Source of the DNA: a virus
Strand: one strand, 5' to 3'
IMG/VR virus record: IMGVR_UViG_3300024255_000096
Location: 1 to 31,493 of that record
Length of the DNA: 31,493 bases
The position numbers and the translations under genes were made by a program. Below the pieces are notes generated by a model. That model made no database searches, had not been told where the DNA came from, and was given only the letters and a program-made list of their open reading frames with translations. Below, one piece after another: positions 1 through 13,400 of the stretch (position 1 is its first letter; each line of letters begins with the position of its first letter).

Positions 1-787
1 CGATGCCTAAACTTAATTGTCCGCCGGTTCCAATTTTAACTCCATCATTACTTTTAACACTAAGTTGAAAATCTGTACTACTTGCTGCATTTCCTCTTAG
101 GAAGTTACTTGCTGGTACTGTTGTGCCAGCAACAACAAGTCCTTCTGCTTTTTCAGCTATTCCATAATATTTTAATGCTTGTACACCAACAATTGCTTCG
201 TCTGCAATGTTCATACCAGGATTAATGCCTGTTCTAAATCCTTTAATTGAAATCTTTGGAATAAAACTTTGACTACTAATAATAATTACTGGCTGATCTT
301 CAACTTTAATTGCAAGAACATTGTAAGTTATATCGTCTGTACCTACAATTGCTTGTGCTTGTGCACCAGTTAATAGACCGTCACTAAAATCTGGACCAAC
401 TAGTACCCATGTACTACCTGTAAACAAGTACAATTGCTGACTTTCTGTGTTAACCCACAGATCTCCTGCACTTGAATTTGCTACTGCTGGTTCAGCACTG
501 GCTTTCTTTAGTCCGCCACTTGCTACCCAGTTGGTTCCGTCGTAAACTTTTAATTGATCTACACCTTGTGTAGAATCATACCATAGTTGACCTTCCACTG
601 GACGTTCTGGTGCAGTAGTATTTGCAAAATTTTCTAGTAAATGTAAAAAGTTTTCATTTACTGCCTGACCGTATGCTGTTGTTCCTCTACCTGGAAAATT
701 TAATGTAGTTTCATTATTAAGGGTATTATCAACAACGGTTATTGTCCCTTTGTTAACAGTGTCAGTATAGTTTATTGTATATGGCAT
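1..787 (-). CDS. Tail fibre / baseplate appendage protein, N-terminal 262 codons (cut by left edge)
   Basis: The reading frame is open from an ATG at 787 to the window edge without a stop, so the gene is partial at its 3' end. I translated it by hand. It begins MPYTINYTDTVNKG and continues with a segment ending NENFLHLLENFAN, a start typical of fibre-like virion proteins of marine T4-like phages. Two copies of a short module follow: G66-QLWY...VYDGTNWV88 and G108-DLWV...LFTGSTWV128. Each has a Gly-x-Leu-Trp entry and an aromatic-Gly-x-x-Trp-Val exit, like the small beta units in phage fibres. The part near the edge (residues 230-262) looks like the start of a repetitive beta-rich shaft. A ribosome site reading AAGGA (795-799) lies 7 bases before the ATG. 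The gene follows the 200-aa gene by 10 bases and is probably co-transcribed. An exact T4 equivalent (gp10, gp12 or a fibre) cannot be assigned. Confidence 0.8.
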   Translation of the reverse strand, partial: MPYTINYTDTVNKGTITVVDNTLNNETTLNFPGRGTTAYGQAVNENFLHLLENFANTTAPERPVEGQLWYDSTQGVDQLKVYDGTNWVASGGLKKASAEPAVANSSAGDLWVNTESQQLYLFTGSTWVLVGPDFSDGLLTGAQAQAIVGTDDITYNVLAIKVEDQPVIIISSQSFIPKISIKGFRTGINPGMNIADEAIVGVQALKYYGIAEKAEGLVVAGTTVPASNFLRGNAASSTDFQLSVKSNDGVKIGTGGQLSLGI

Positions 788-797
788 ATTTTATTCC

Positions 798-1400
798 TTA
801 TCCTGCTAAACTCTGTACACGCACTGTATAATCAATTTGTATTAATCTGTTGAGCGACTTTTGTACTGGGTGGAAAATAACATGTGTAATTAATCGTCCA
901 GTTCCATCTGTACTATAACTGCGCAACCCTAATTCATCAAAAACATAAGGACTATCAGTTGCACTTGCAGTATCAAATGCATCTTGACCGTTTGGTTCAC
1001 CGTAGTCTAACAAACAACTAACAACAATATCAGTGTAGTTGGTGCCGCTAACATGTCTAGTTTCTAGTTTATTTCTTGCAGGATCTGTGTTGTTTACACT
1101 TCTGTCATCAACAACCTTAGTATAGGTTTGGTTGTATAGACTTGCGTTTGTGCCTGTGCTGTTTGGTGTTAAGTATGTAATAACGCCTGTTGGATCAACG
1201 CTTGTACCGCCGTTTCCGAAGCTCATTTCATATATAAATCCTTGTCCGGCATTTGCTAGACTTTCAGCAAGTGCAATACTCATGTTTTCATAATGAATTG
1301 CATTACGCTTGTTAATGTATACCTTCTGTGATTCAGGATCAAATATTTTAATATGTCCTTGAACCAGTACTCCGTTTGTGTCTTGCATGTTATCGCTCAT
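798..1400 (-). CDS. Small tail/baseplate structural protein, 200 aa
   Basis: This 200-residue protein has no signal peptide or membrane segment. Its C-terminal half contains YVFDELGLRS and then ITHVIFHPVQKSLNRLIQID, followed by a beta-strand-rich ending. The pattern 'FDE-hydrophobic-GL ... HV-x-F-x-P-V-x-K ... R-x-x-x-I-x-Y-x' recurs in small virion proteins beside tail fibre genes in many large phages. That recollection supports a structural role but gives no certain name. The gene lies between the giant structural gene and the fibre gene, where T4 has gp8 and gp9. It is much shorter than T4 gp8 (334 aa), and I see no recognisable gp8 or gp9 motif. The ATG at 1400 has AGGA (1408-1411) 7 bases upstream and a late-type promoter box at 1418-1425, so it probably also has its own late transcript. 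Confidence 0.75.
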   Translation of the reverse strand: MSDNMQDTNGVLVQGHIKIFDPESQKVYINKRNAIHYENMSIALAESLANAGQGFIYEMSFGNGGTSVDPTGVITYLTPNSTGTNASLYNQTYTKVVDDRSVNNTDPARNKLETRHVSGTNYTDIVVSCLLDYGEPNGQDAFDTASATDSPYVFDELGLRSYSTDGTGRLITHVIFHPVQKSLNRLIQIDYTVRVQSLAG

Positions 1401-1417
1401 TTATTTTTCCTATACTG

Positions 1418-1425
1418 TATTTATT
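1418..1425 (-). promoter_or_regulatory. T4-type late promoter box AATAAATA before the 200-aa gene
   Basis: Read on the minus strand, the sequence is AATAAATACAGTATAGGA. AATAAATA matches the T4 late consensus TATAAATA at 7 of 8 positions. It overlaps the stop codon of the giant gene (1421-1423), and the ribosome site follows at once. A start about 7 bases after the box would leave a leader of roughly a dozen bases. The downstream AGTA is shared with the other two late boxes in this window. There is no -35 element, as expected for a gp55-type promoter. In AT-rich DNA a single match is weak. The repeated context makes it more credible. Confidence 0.5.
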
Positions 1426-4400
1426 CAGGTAGCTCAGATGTTCCTGCACGTAAGAATCTTGCAATACTATTTTCTGTATCACCCAATGATTCTCCGAAAG
1501 TTGTCCAGCTTTGTCCTACTTTTTTGACTACTGTTACTTTTGTATCATCTGCTGGTGTTGCTAATAATGTTATTTCATTTGTAGCTGCATCGAATGTAAA
1601 ATCTGCTGCTACTACACTGTCGCCTTCTGGACTATCTAATGCAGTTGCATAGTTAAACACATCTAGTGATGCCTTACGCATACGCACACCGCCCACAAAC
1701 ACTTCAATTTCATTAATTGATGCTACTGGGTAACCAATCTCAAACGTTGCTGTAAGACCGTCTGCGGTTGCATTATATGTTAATGTATTATCCTTATACG
1801 GAACAGTTTTACTTATATTTTGATCAAACACTTTTGTATCTGCTGCATACATATTTTTAACACCAGTACCTAGTGTGCCTCTACGAAGTTGACGTAAAGT
1901 ATTTTCTTCTTTAACAAAATATTCAATACGCTCGCCTTCAATAAATATTACTCCAGGCAAATTTTGTCCTTTGTTTGGTTCTGATAGTGTGCTTGCATTT
2001 TCCAATTCAATCCTTAAATCATAATAATTTAATGGCTGCAACAATTTACTAGAACTTTTATCTAAGCGTTTAAAATGTGTTCTATTTAACATATCTTTAA
2101 ACTGTCTATATGCAAATTTAGATTTACGTACAGTAGCAGTAAAATGTATTATATCAATAACATCATTAGCAGCTGGTTGTTTAACCAATTGAACTTTTAA
2201 CTTGTCGTTACTAACATAATAATCTACACTAGGAGACAATAACTCTCCGTTTACACTTACCCAAACATACTGTGCATCAACAGCCGGTTTACGTAGAGTA
2301 ATTTCACCAACTGTTAGTCTATTATAAGTAACAGTGTCAACATCCTCAGGTATTAATGTAGTTCTCGATACTACATCATAGTTAATACGTTCGATGCCTA
2401 ATATATCATGATTAGTAAATTGTATTACTTCAATCTTTGCGTTATTTTCAGGCGCTGTATCTAATGTTATAGTATTATTATTAATTCTGTAGTCGCCATC
2501 AGTAATAACATACATTTCTAACAAGTCGCCTGGTACACCTGTATCATCTGTAAGAATAATACTACTATTTGTAAGTTCAAATCTCCAATTCAATGGAGTA
2601 AAAATTTCTGCTCCATTAAGGAATATTTTAAGATCTGAAACCGCTATACTTCCTGATGGCATTTGGAATGTTTGTAACGAAAATTCTCTTTGAGTATTTT
2701 GAGGAATAGTATACTGTATATTGTAGCCTGGAGTTAGTATTTTACCATCTACTTTAACAATTGTATTATGCTCAGTTGGAGTAGCATATAATGGTGCGCT
2801 ACCTAATGTAAATACAGCATTTGTTCCGTCACCTGTAAATTCATCTTTAGTAATTTGGCTATAATTAACTTGCTCATCTGCTGAGAACACAGTATAATTA
2901 ATAATTGCTGCGTCTGCAACGACTTCGTCAAATCTAATAACAGTTTTTGAAGTTGTCTCAGATTCAAATGCTACAACAGTTTGTTGTACGCCGTTAATAC
3001 TAGCATAAACAGTAGTATTTAATTCCCAATCAACTGTTGTTTCAAATTCAGTTGTGGATCCATCGCCAACAAATTTTCCAAAATCTAATATATTTTGTGT
3101 TCCTTGTGCAACTGTTACAATGTTAAGTTCTGCTCCTACTGTTGCTGTGTCTAGTGTTACAGTATTAGAAGCCCAATTAACTGTATAATCAGTTTTTGGA
3201 ATTACAACATTGTTAACTTTTACAATGATTGCATCGCTACTATTTGGATTAATTCCTAAATCATAAGTTACAGTATTATCCATAATATAACTTTGACTGT
3301 TAATTACTCCTTGTCCTTCGCCATCTCTTGTATAAACTTTGATATCAAGTGTGTCAAGAATTTGTCCAGGAACAACTTCTTCAGGACCACTAGATGTAGT
3401 AGGTGTAACAAATCCGTCACCATCAACAATAATTTCTTCAGCAGATATACCTCTAGCAGAAGTATATGCTAGGTTGCCACCACTAAGTGCAGTATCATAA
3501 CTATTTTGATCAGGTTGTACACTACCATCACTTGTAGTTTTTCTTACAACAAACACATCGCCGTCTAACAACTCTATTTCTAAATCCTGTACGTAAACTA
3601 CATCAGTTACACCGTCACCTGTAATACTATTTGTAATTGCATTTACGTTAGTAGGAGTGCCTGCAATAAAGTTAGGATCGTCAATTCTTACACCGTTCTT
3701 ATAAAGGTTATAAACAACACCGCTTTCTAACGGAGCACTTAACTGTACCGCAATCGTACTGCCGTCTGCTGTAAATACTTCATCTTCAAATGTACTATCA
3801 AATTCGTCCCAATTATCAGTATACCACGGAGCTGTATCAAACCCTGCAGGACCATCAAAATCGAAGCTACGTACTTCAACTCCGCCATAATCAACTCCAG
3901 ACATTAATTGTGCTAAATCTTTACCATACATTCCTGCAATTGGATTATATGCAAATTTAATTCTATCCTCAGCAGTTAGCATACTCAGTGGAATATTATA
4001 TTCAATACGAATAACTGAATTTAATTTAGGCGGTTTTGTAAATAATACTTTTCCTTGATCTCTAACATAAGTTTTGTCAGTATTTTTAATATTTTCATAT
4101 GTATATTTGCTGCGCAATTGTAGAATATTATCTACATATACATTAACTTTTTTGTTATCTAGATTCATTGGCCATTCGAGGAAGAATCTGTTTTCAAATC
4201 CAGTTCCTGTAAATGTTTCTACTTTAGCAAGAGTATCAAAAGTAAATGTTCCGCTTATTCTATCAAACTTAATTTTAACAAGTGGACTTCTTACAACACC
4301 ATTGCCTAATACTGCTGTTGCTTTTGCTGTAGTTCCTGTTTCTGTTTGTGACCCTGAGATCACAACAGTTGGCGCACTAGTGTAACCACTACCTGGATAT

Positions 4401-7400
4401 GTTACTTTAATACTAGTAATTTTTCCGTATCCTAAATAAGCTTTGGCTTTAGCTCCTGTACCGCCGCCTCCAACTAGTGTAACTACTGGCTCGAATGTAA
4501 ATCCGCTGCCACTGTCGCCGATTTGTATTTCAGTTATTTCATAACCGTAATTATCTCTCCAATTCTTGCGTGGATAGATGCTAGTATCTAAATTTTGTTT
4601 TTCAATGCTGCCATTATTAATAATTGCTTTACTAGGCTGAATAGTTTTACTTTCAAGATCGTAAACTGGAGGAAGATCAAAATCACTAACACTACTATTC
4701 GTAGGATCAATCGCATTGTATTCACTAACAAATTCTCTAACTTTAGTTGAATACGGTTTAAACTCTTCTACAAAATCTTGATAGCTTGCAAGATTGTCGT
4801 TATTAAATGTTATATCTTTTTGATTTAACGATTCTCTATTATGTTTAGCTTTTACAAAACTAGTTTTAAACATCCAATCAACTGATTGCTGTTCAGTCAT
4901 TACATATCGCAAAGCAGCCATAAACAACTGATTATATTCAATTTCTAATTTTCCTACAAATATATTATCTCTAATAGCTTCAAGTATAATTCTTAATTCA
5001 ACACTTGGATTATTATCGTAAAAACTACTATCAAAACTACGGTTATCAAATCCTACAGTATTTTTACCGTAATCGTATAATGTATCTTTAAATTTTATTG
5101 TGCCGTTTTCTCTTCCGATTGTTTCATAATTGATAGTATAATCTTCAGTATCTATATTATTAATTTTTCTTAATAATACCCAGCCGCCAGAGCCAACAGT
5201 TTCAATTTTTACAGTATCGTTTATATTATTTTCTAAACTAGGCAACTGGTAAGATGATTTAATTGTATCATTAATATTTGTAAACTGATTATATCCTGTA
5301 GCATACCAGTCTGCATAATCCCAATATAATTCTACGTTATAACTTTGTAATTTTCTTCTATACCATTCTGTGCCGTTCCATGAATACAACGCCCATTTAT
5401 TTTGTATGCTTTCGTCTGCTCTAATTAATACAGTGAATGGTCTGACAGTTATGCTTGTGTTAGCATCGTATCCAGATCCTTCATTTATTGCGTTAATTGA
5501 AATAATTTGACCTAAGTTGTTAATAGTAGTTTCAAATTCTGCATCTGTACCTTCACCATTAATTTTAAAGACAGGAGCAACTTTATATCCACGTCCTGAA
5601 TCTATAATATTAATTCTAGAAATTCTACCATTGGTAATTACAGGTTCTAATCTAGCAGGAGAAATTTTATTAGTACTTACAAATGTAAGGTCTGCCAATG
5701 TGTCTATTACTAAATCATATTCTCTAGTCAACAGTGTTGGTTGATTGTCCTTTTGGGACAAGCTTGAAATATCGTATTCATCAACTACAAGATTTTCAGA
5801 TAATCTAAGATTTATTCTTTCTATAGTTTGTTTTAGTGCTTCAAATCTATTAACAAACATACTTTGTCTTGGACGATTTTGTATACCATAACGATTTTTA
5901 ACAGTAATTGTAGGATCAGGAACAATTCTTTCATTAGTGTCAAATCCAATTAAACTATCAAACCATTTGCGTTCAATATCAGGATCAGGCTTACTTGCTG
6001 ATAATCCATCAGATATTAATTTATATTGACTGTGTAAATTCTGTGTCTTTTTAGGTCCTGTCGAATATTTAATATTCAGCACAAGGTCATCATTGTCAAC
6101 AAACGTATCAAAATTATTAAGCACAAACTTGTTCTTAGAAAGTAGACTTATGAACGGATATCCTTGTGTTCTTGGATTTTCAATAAGTGCTGTAATATCA
6201 CGGATACTTAATTTTCTGTTTTCCATTACAGGAATTACAGTGCTATTAACTACCCAAAAGAAATACTTGTTACTAAATGTTTTGCTAATTTCATCATAAA
6301 TTACTTTGGTAGAATATCTAGTATCACTAAACAAACTTGTTCCGCTAATTCCGTTAGCTATTCCGTCTGGTGTGTCAGCAATCGAATCTCTAATACTAGG
6401 AATAAAGTTACTTTCGATCCATTCGTAAACGTCAATTCTAGATCCAGGTGCTAGTTTATTCCAATTATTTTTTTGGAATGTAGTTGAACTTTGATACGCA
6501 TGAGTAAATTTAGCACTACTAATATTCCACCATACTTGACCAACGTGTTTATCTGTCCACGTTCTGTTTGGATCAACTGAACTATCTGATATGTTGCCTG
6601 TATTGTAAACTGCAGGATCATAAGGTGTTTTAAATGTAATTTCTTGATCAGCTGGTCCAGCAATTTTTCCTTGCACTGGATCAATGTAATCAATATAACT
6701 TACAATTTGATTTTTGCGTTTATTGTACAAAAATGCTCCACGTATATTATCTACATCTACAGGAGTTATTCCTTCACTAATTACATTCCAAGCAAACACA
6801 CCTTTGTTTTTTCTAAAATCTATTAACTGTCCTTTAGTACTATCGCCAAGAAGTTGATCAGGCATACCAATGTACACATGGTTGTCGTTAGCATAAATGT
6901 TTTCTCCAAAAGTAGTTTGTGTTAACGGATATACAAATTGTTCTGAATATATCAAATTATCTCTAACTGATTCGTATATGTAAACTACACCTTTGTCAAG
7001 TTTTATGTTTGCAAAATTTGTAAAATTATTATCAAATGTTGTTACAACAGTAGAGTTTTCTGATGTATTATCTAAAACGTATTTTGCCAATATCGGATTA
7101 CCGTCTTCGTCTTCTCCTACTTTAGGTTGAGGATCTAACAATTTAGAATGTATATCAAAAGTAGTAGGTATTGTTTGATCGCCATTTAAACTCGATACTA
7201 CTAAGTTGTCTGTACCAAAATCTAATCCAAAACCAAACCCTTCGCTTTCTTCATTTTGCGGTGGTGTTAGTGTCTGTGTTAATACAAACGTACCATTTGT
7301 TTGTGTGTAGATATATACAACACCTTGATTAATTTTGTTAGTATCTACTAACATTGAACTAATTGCAATCTGTGTGCCTTTAGGATTTATTGCAACTTTG

Positions 7401-10400
7401 TCTGCCCAGCTTGTAACATTATCAGGAGCAGATATTATTTGGTCTATTTGGAACTGATCGCCAACTGCACGATAAATTGCAAGTTTTATATTTGTTGTAC
7501 TTGTAACATCAGATTGCTGACTAGTTACAACCAATACTTGTGCATCATTGCTAATATCAAAACTTTTACTAAATTCTAAAATATTTTCAATCGGATCAAA
7601 CACATCTTCGTTATAAAATGCATTTGCTGTTAGATTTGGCAAATAGCCTACATAATCTACGTCTGTGCTTATGCTTGTCCAAGAATTATTTGAACTACTT
7701 GGAATTGCTGCGCCTGTAGCTATATTAGTTACTGCTCGCCATAGTGCATTATCTTGCACAACAACATTATCTTTTTTGTAAGTGTAAGTATTATCAAACA
7801 CTCCTCGATAATTTGAGTCTTTGCCATGCTTCCAACTAATATTAGTCCAATAAATTGGATCTAAGATAACGTTTTGTATCGATGTTGTTGCCTTGCGGCA
7901 AAGATAATAATCATCTTTATATATTACAATATCGCCAATACTGTATGCTCTTAATTGATATTCGCCTCTAAAATTATCAGTTGGTGTTGTGCCATGGCGG
8001 AATATTTCTATCGAGCCAGGATGTATTCTTCTGCCTGTGCTGTCTGTTTCGTTTGCACTAACAACACTATCGGTTCCAACAAGTAATGTGTAATAGCTTC
8101 CAACTTGTGTTATAGAAACTTTTGAACCAAAATGTCTGTTTGCTGCTCTGTATTCTGATACAAGCATATTTTGGAATCTATAAGTACCGTCACGCAGTCT
8201 CCTATAAATTGCAACTGCTCCTTCATTTGGTAAAGTTGCAGATGGCCCTACTTTGTCTGCTGGAACATTATAAATTTGTGTGTAGTCTTTGTTTAGACTA
8301 TAAGGAGGATTAGCAAATCTACGAATACCTGATTCAGTAGTTTCATCAAAGAACCAGTACTCTTCTTCTAAAATTGCAGGTGTTTCTACAACAGAAAAAT
8401 TAGAATCAGCATTAAATACTACCAATTTACCAACTAAAGATGTTCCTAATACTATATCATTGTTAACATCATTTACGACACCAATTACACGATCTGCATC
8501 GGTTGCACCACGTAAAGCAATATTTGCTTTTCTGCGTATATTAAAACGTCCAATATTTGATTGTTCTGTCCATTCTCCGGTTAATATTTTTAGATAAACT
8601 TTAACATCGTTAAAATTACGTTTTATAAACATAACTTCAGCACTACTTGTTGTAATACTAGTTAATGCTAACCCGCCTGCGCCGTCTCTTGGCACTTGTA
8701 CATCTTCAAGAATATCACCAACTTGAGGTTCAAACGCAAATCCTGCAAAATCAAATTCATTTAATTCTAGATTAATATATCCGTCCCATAAATCAGCTAT
8801 AGTTTGTTGTTTGTTTAACATACTATAAGTGAATCCAGTAGCTTCTAGATCAATTATTCTATTATCAAGATTGTATAATCTAAATTCAGTAGTATCTCCA
8901 ATTGTTAGTCCATCGCTAAATGTTTTTCCTGCTCTTACTACAAACTTATTGCTGAGTAAATCTCTTTCTACTCCAGCAATAGCATCTGCTCCTGCAGGAT
9001 CGCCTCTGTATGATAAATTTTCAATATAACTTGCACGATTTTTTTCAGTTACAAATGTTCCGATAGAGCCAACTGTATTTTGAATGTTGTAATACACATT
9101 CAAATCACGTACTGAATCTTGCAACTTAACATCAGAATATACTAAACCTCTGCCTGGATCATAATATGTGCTATTATTTGGATAATCAAACCCAATATTA
9201 ACCATCCAAAAACCAGCAACAGCATCAGTTGTAGCAACAGTTTCTTCTTCTGAATAAAATCCTACGAAATCTAGTTCGTTAATAAACAATTCACCAGTTA
9301 CATTAAAAACACCGTTTGTATTTTTAACATACACAACTGCACTATCTCTTAGGCTGCTTACATAAGCTACTTCAGCACTACCTGTATCTGTTGTTACAAT
9401 ATTGCCTACCTGTGGCAATGATACAAAAGTATTAATAAGGAACACATGGTCAATCTTTTCAACAATTGTATGACTTTGACTTATAACATCTCCTGTAATT
9501 TGCGGAATATTTCCGTCAAATGGTAAGAAGTTTTCAAGTGTAGGATATGCATAGCTGCGCTGATTCCAAAATAGGTTAACAGTATCTCCTATTTTAGTAC
9601 CAATATACATATCTTTAGGAGCGCGGACTAACAAGTGATTTGTTGTACTATTTGGCAACCCAGGGTTGCCTGCAACTAATAAGGTTAATTCTGTGCTATC
9701 AGTATCTGCTGAGCTAGCAATATTTACATATGTGTCAAAAGTACTAAATGGTTGATTGGCAATCTCTGGAAGGATTTCTCTATTAACTTTCCATAAACTT
9801 TCTCTATACCGAACAATATCACTTTTAACATATGTTGCATCTGGTTGAAAATCGAATGTGCTTTGACCTGTGGCTGCATCTGTCTTGTAAGACAAACGAG
9901 TTTTAACATCACTTGCTTGTGGTATACCTGCAATAAGATATTCGCCGTCTGGTGATACTGCAACACTGCTTCCGAAATTCGAATCTACATTATTAAATAA
10001 ATCATTGTCTATAGTAATTTCTTGATCTAATATTAAATTAGACTGTTCTCTAGTTCTGCGATATACAGATATTTTACCATTTTTATCATTCGAAGCTGCT
10101 ACAAATACGTTGTTATTATTTTGGGTAACTGCTACACTATCACTAAATCCTTGATCTGTACTATCGTATTCTGATGGATTAGTAATTATTTGTGAATTTA
10201 AATATACAGCCTTGTTTTCTAATACTGCCCATTCGGAATCATACTTATCAATCCACAATTTTTGATTATCATAGATATCTTGATTAGTAGCATTGTTAGC
10301 TGCTGCAATATTATCTATTCTTATAGTCCTTAATTTAGATACTATAAATTGCTCTTCTAGAAAATCTTTTATCTCATTGTCTAATAAAACCTTTATACGC

Positions 10401-13400
10401 ACAGTATTTAAATTGGTACTATTAATTTCGTATATTCCATTAAGACCGTATGCTTGAGATCCTCTAACGCTAATGTAATCGCCAGCGGAAAACAATCCGT
10501 TAGCCCATTTATCTAATGTTATTTCTACTAATTTTAAGTTGTCATCTGAAAGTTCTGTGATATTAGTGTTTAGACTATTAGCATTTGTATTTGCTTTTAT
10601 TAGTTGCATAACAGACCAACTATTATTGTCAGTATCTGTTACCCAAATAGTGTCTCCTAAACTAATTTGATTAGCATCAATCGATGACAAATCTATCAGA
10701 TTGCTAACAATGAAATCAACATCATTTTCGTTTGTATAACCAGAAGTTTTAATATATTCAGTTTCAATAGTTTTAGTTGGAAACGGTGCATGATTATAAT
10801 CTGCAGGTTTATCAAATACTTCGTTTGGAAGTATTCTATAAATTTTATCAAAGTTAGTTGCTGGCAATGTATTGACAAGTTCTATTGCTTGCGGCGACTC
10901 CTGCATTTTATCTTGTTTTAGATTATATTCTATTTGCTGTACATCATCGACTGCACCATAACGCCCAACTTGAATTGCCCATTCTTCATAAAATTCTAAA
11001 TTATCAGTAGTATTACCTAATGCGTCGAACAGTTTAGTAAACACATTCATCGTGCCTTTGTCTGCAATTGCACCTCTATAGAATTTAAACTGACTTACAT
11101 CGTCATTGATAATGTTAGCAAGGTATTGGCGTTTTTGATAACCTATTAAAAGCTGTGCTGTTTCTTGTTGGCTAATATCAAAACTATCAGAGTCTAAATC
11201 ATAAAAATCAGTAAACTGCGTAACTTTGTAATCAAAGTTAGTCATTAATTGCGACTGCGGTTTTTCACTTAATTGATACCAATTATTAGCATTAAAATTT
11301 TGAGCTCCGGATTGGTTGTTAGTAGCTACATAATAATATTGTTTGTATTTTACAATATCGCCAATTGAATAATCTTTCCATTGTGTCCAATCAGTAAATG
11401 TTGCGTCATCATAAATAAATCCTGGGATATTCAATCCGCCGTTCCAGTTATCTGATCTATAACCATTAACACGAATTCTTTCTTGTCTGTATCCAGTACT
11501 TGGGTTATAAATTGTATCGTTAAAATCTGTGGTATTATCTAGTAATACAACATGTTCTTTTTGTACTAGTGGCAATGCTACATGATATAAACCTTCTTCA
11601 GTGCCTACAGTTTCAATTCCAAAACTATTTTGATCCCGTAACAAACTATTAAATTCTGAATCTAAGAATAATCCGTCTGCTTTAAAAATATTATAACCGT
11701 AAAACTCATCTTTAATATTATCAACAACATAATAATCTCTTTCAAATTCGAGCAAACTAGCAGCAGGACTTAATGCAATTAATGAATTATTTGCCCAGCC
11801 TTGTGTGGTCCAGAATAAAAATTCTTTTGCAGAAGAATTCCAGTTTTCAACACTATTCGATCCTTCTATGACATTTTCAAAACTAAATCCGATTTCTTTT
11901 TGTCTTACGTTATAGCCTAATATAAAATCAACAACATCTTGTGCTGTGTCAAGACGTGTTCCATACTGAAGTTTTTTAACAGTTGTAGTATCGAAATCTT
12001 TCTTAAATTCTGCTGATATGCCGCCTTTTACCGGAAGCTTTGGTATTTTAACTATATCATCAAGAGTAAAAGATATTCCGCTAGTAAAAGAATTAATAAC
12101 CCTATAGTATGTATTGTTGTGTAAAATTACTTCTCCGTTTATGTAAGAAGTGTTTGAATCCCAAGGAACTACTTTTTCAGAAATTCCTCCTACATTTACT
12201 ACACTGAATGACGATCCTGCTTGTGTCTGGTAATATTCAAAATAAGGTTTTTCTAAATTGTATCCTCTTAGGACATACCCTAATTGTGTACGTTCAGCGA
12301 CAATGCCACTATATACAGAAAGTTCTTGTGGACTACTCGTGTTTAAAAATACTTGGTAATTTTCCTGTGGTACAAATATTCCATCTTGCGTTAATGACTG
12401 TGTAGGCGATCTACTATCAAGTATTAGATTAAATTTTTCTTTACTTGTAAATCCTGCAATTTTAATGCCTATTTGGTTTGTAATTTGTGTGATATCTAAT
12501 TTATAATCATTATAAACTTTTAAAATATCGCTTGCTAACAAGTTATAAATGTAATTTACTAAACCAGATGTATTAATTCTAGCGTCTGACTCAGCTGTGT
12601 TTGGAAAATTTAAATCTTTTAGTACAACTGGTTTATTTGTGCTTGCGTCTATCCACTGGTTTGCTAAGTTTTTAGTAATTCTAGATGTATCAAATCCAAG
12701 TCCCATAGTTTTCGCTGGTTTATTTAATACCATTGCTGTCAATACAGCAAACGGATACTCAGAGCTTCGTCTCCATGAATTTTCGTATGGTGTGTGATCG
12801 CCAAATGCAAAGTTTCTAGTTGTGCTTTGTATATTAAAATCAATAATGTATCCACTATCTAAAGGAGATAATAATTTTCCACTACTACTAACCGGTATGT
12901 AATTACTTAACCCAGGTCGAGCATACTTAATATCAATTCTAGTATTGTCAGGATCTGCAATTTTTCCTGCTTCTAAATCTTTCCAAAGTACTAGGTTGTC
13001 GCCGGTATACGGCGCAGGGCCGTACACAGTATTCCACCATGAAGGTTTTGTAGACAGTCCTAACATTTCCCAAGGATGACTGTGAGGACGATCAGTGTCA
13101 AATGCGTCTTTATATATACCTCTCCAAAATCCTAAATTTTTACTATTGTTTGGAGAAAATGTATCTGAATAGTTGAATGTAAAATTGTTATTCTTATCAT
13201 AAAACGTATTATCTGTATAGTTTGGATTATTTAAATTATCTAGTAGCCATTTTTGAAAGTCGCCTAATAACGTGTTATTAATTTCTGTTTTAGTAAATTC
13301 ATTTGTTCTAAATTCGCCGCCAATAAAACTATTAACATCCATTCTATCTGTAGAATATTCAGCTTTAATATTATTAAAAATTCTTTTTTCTAGTTCTAAT

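Noticed and set aside
1353-1652. Plus-strand 99-aa frame over the junction of the 200-aa and giant genes
   Set aside because: It overlaps two real genes and the late promoter on the other strand, with no ribosome site or family similarity.
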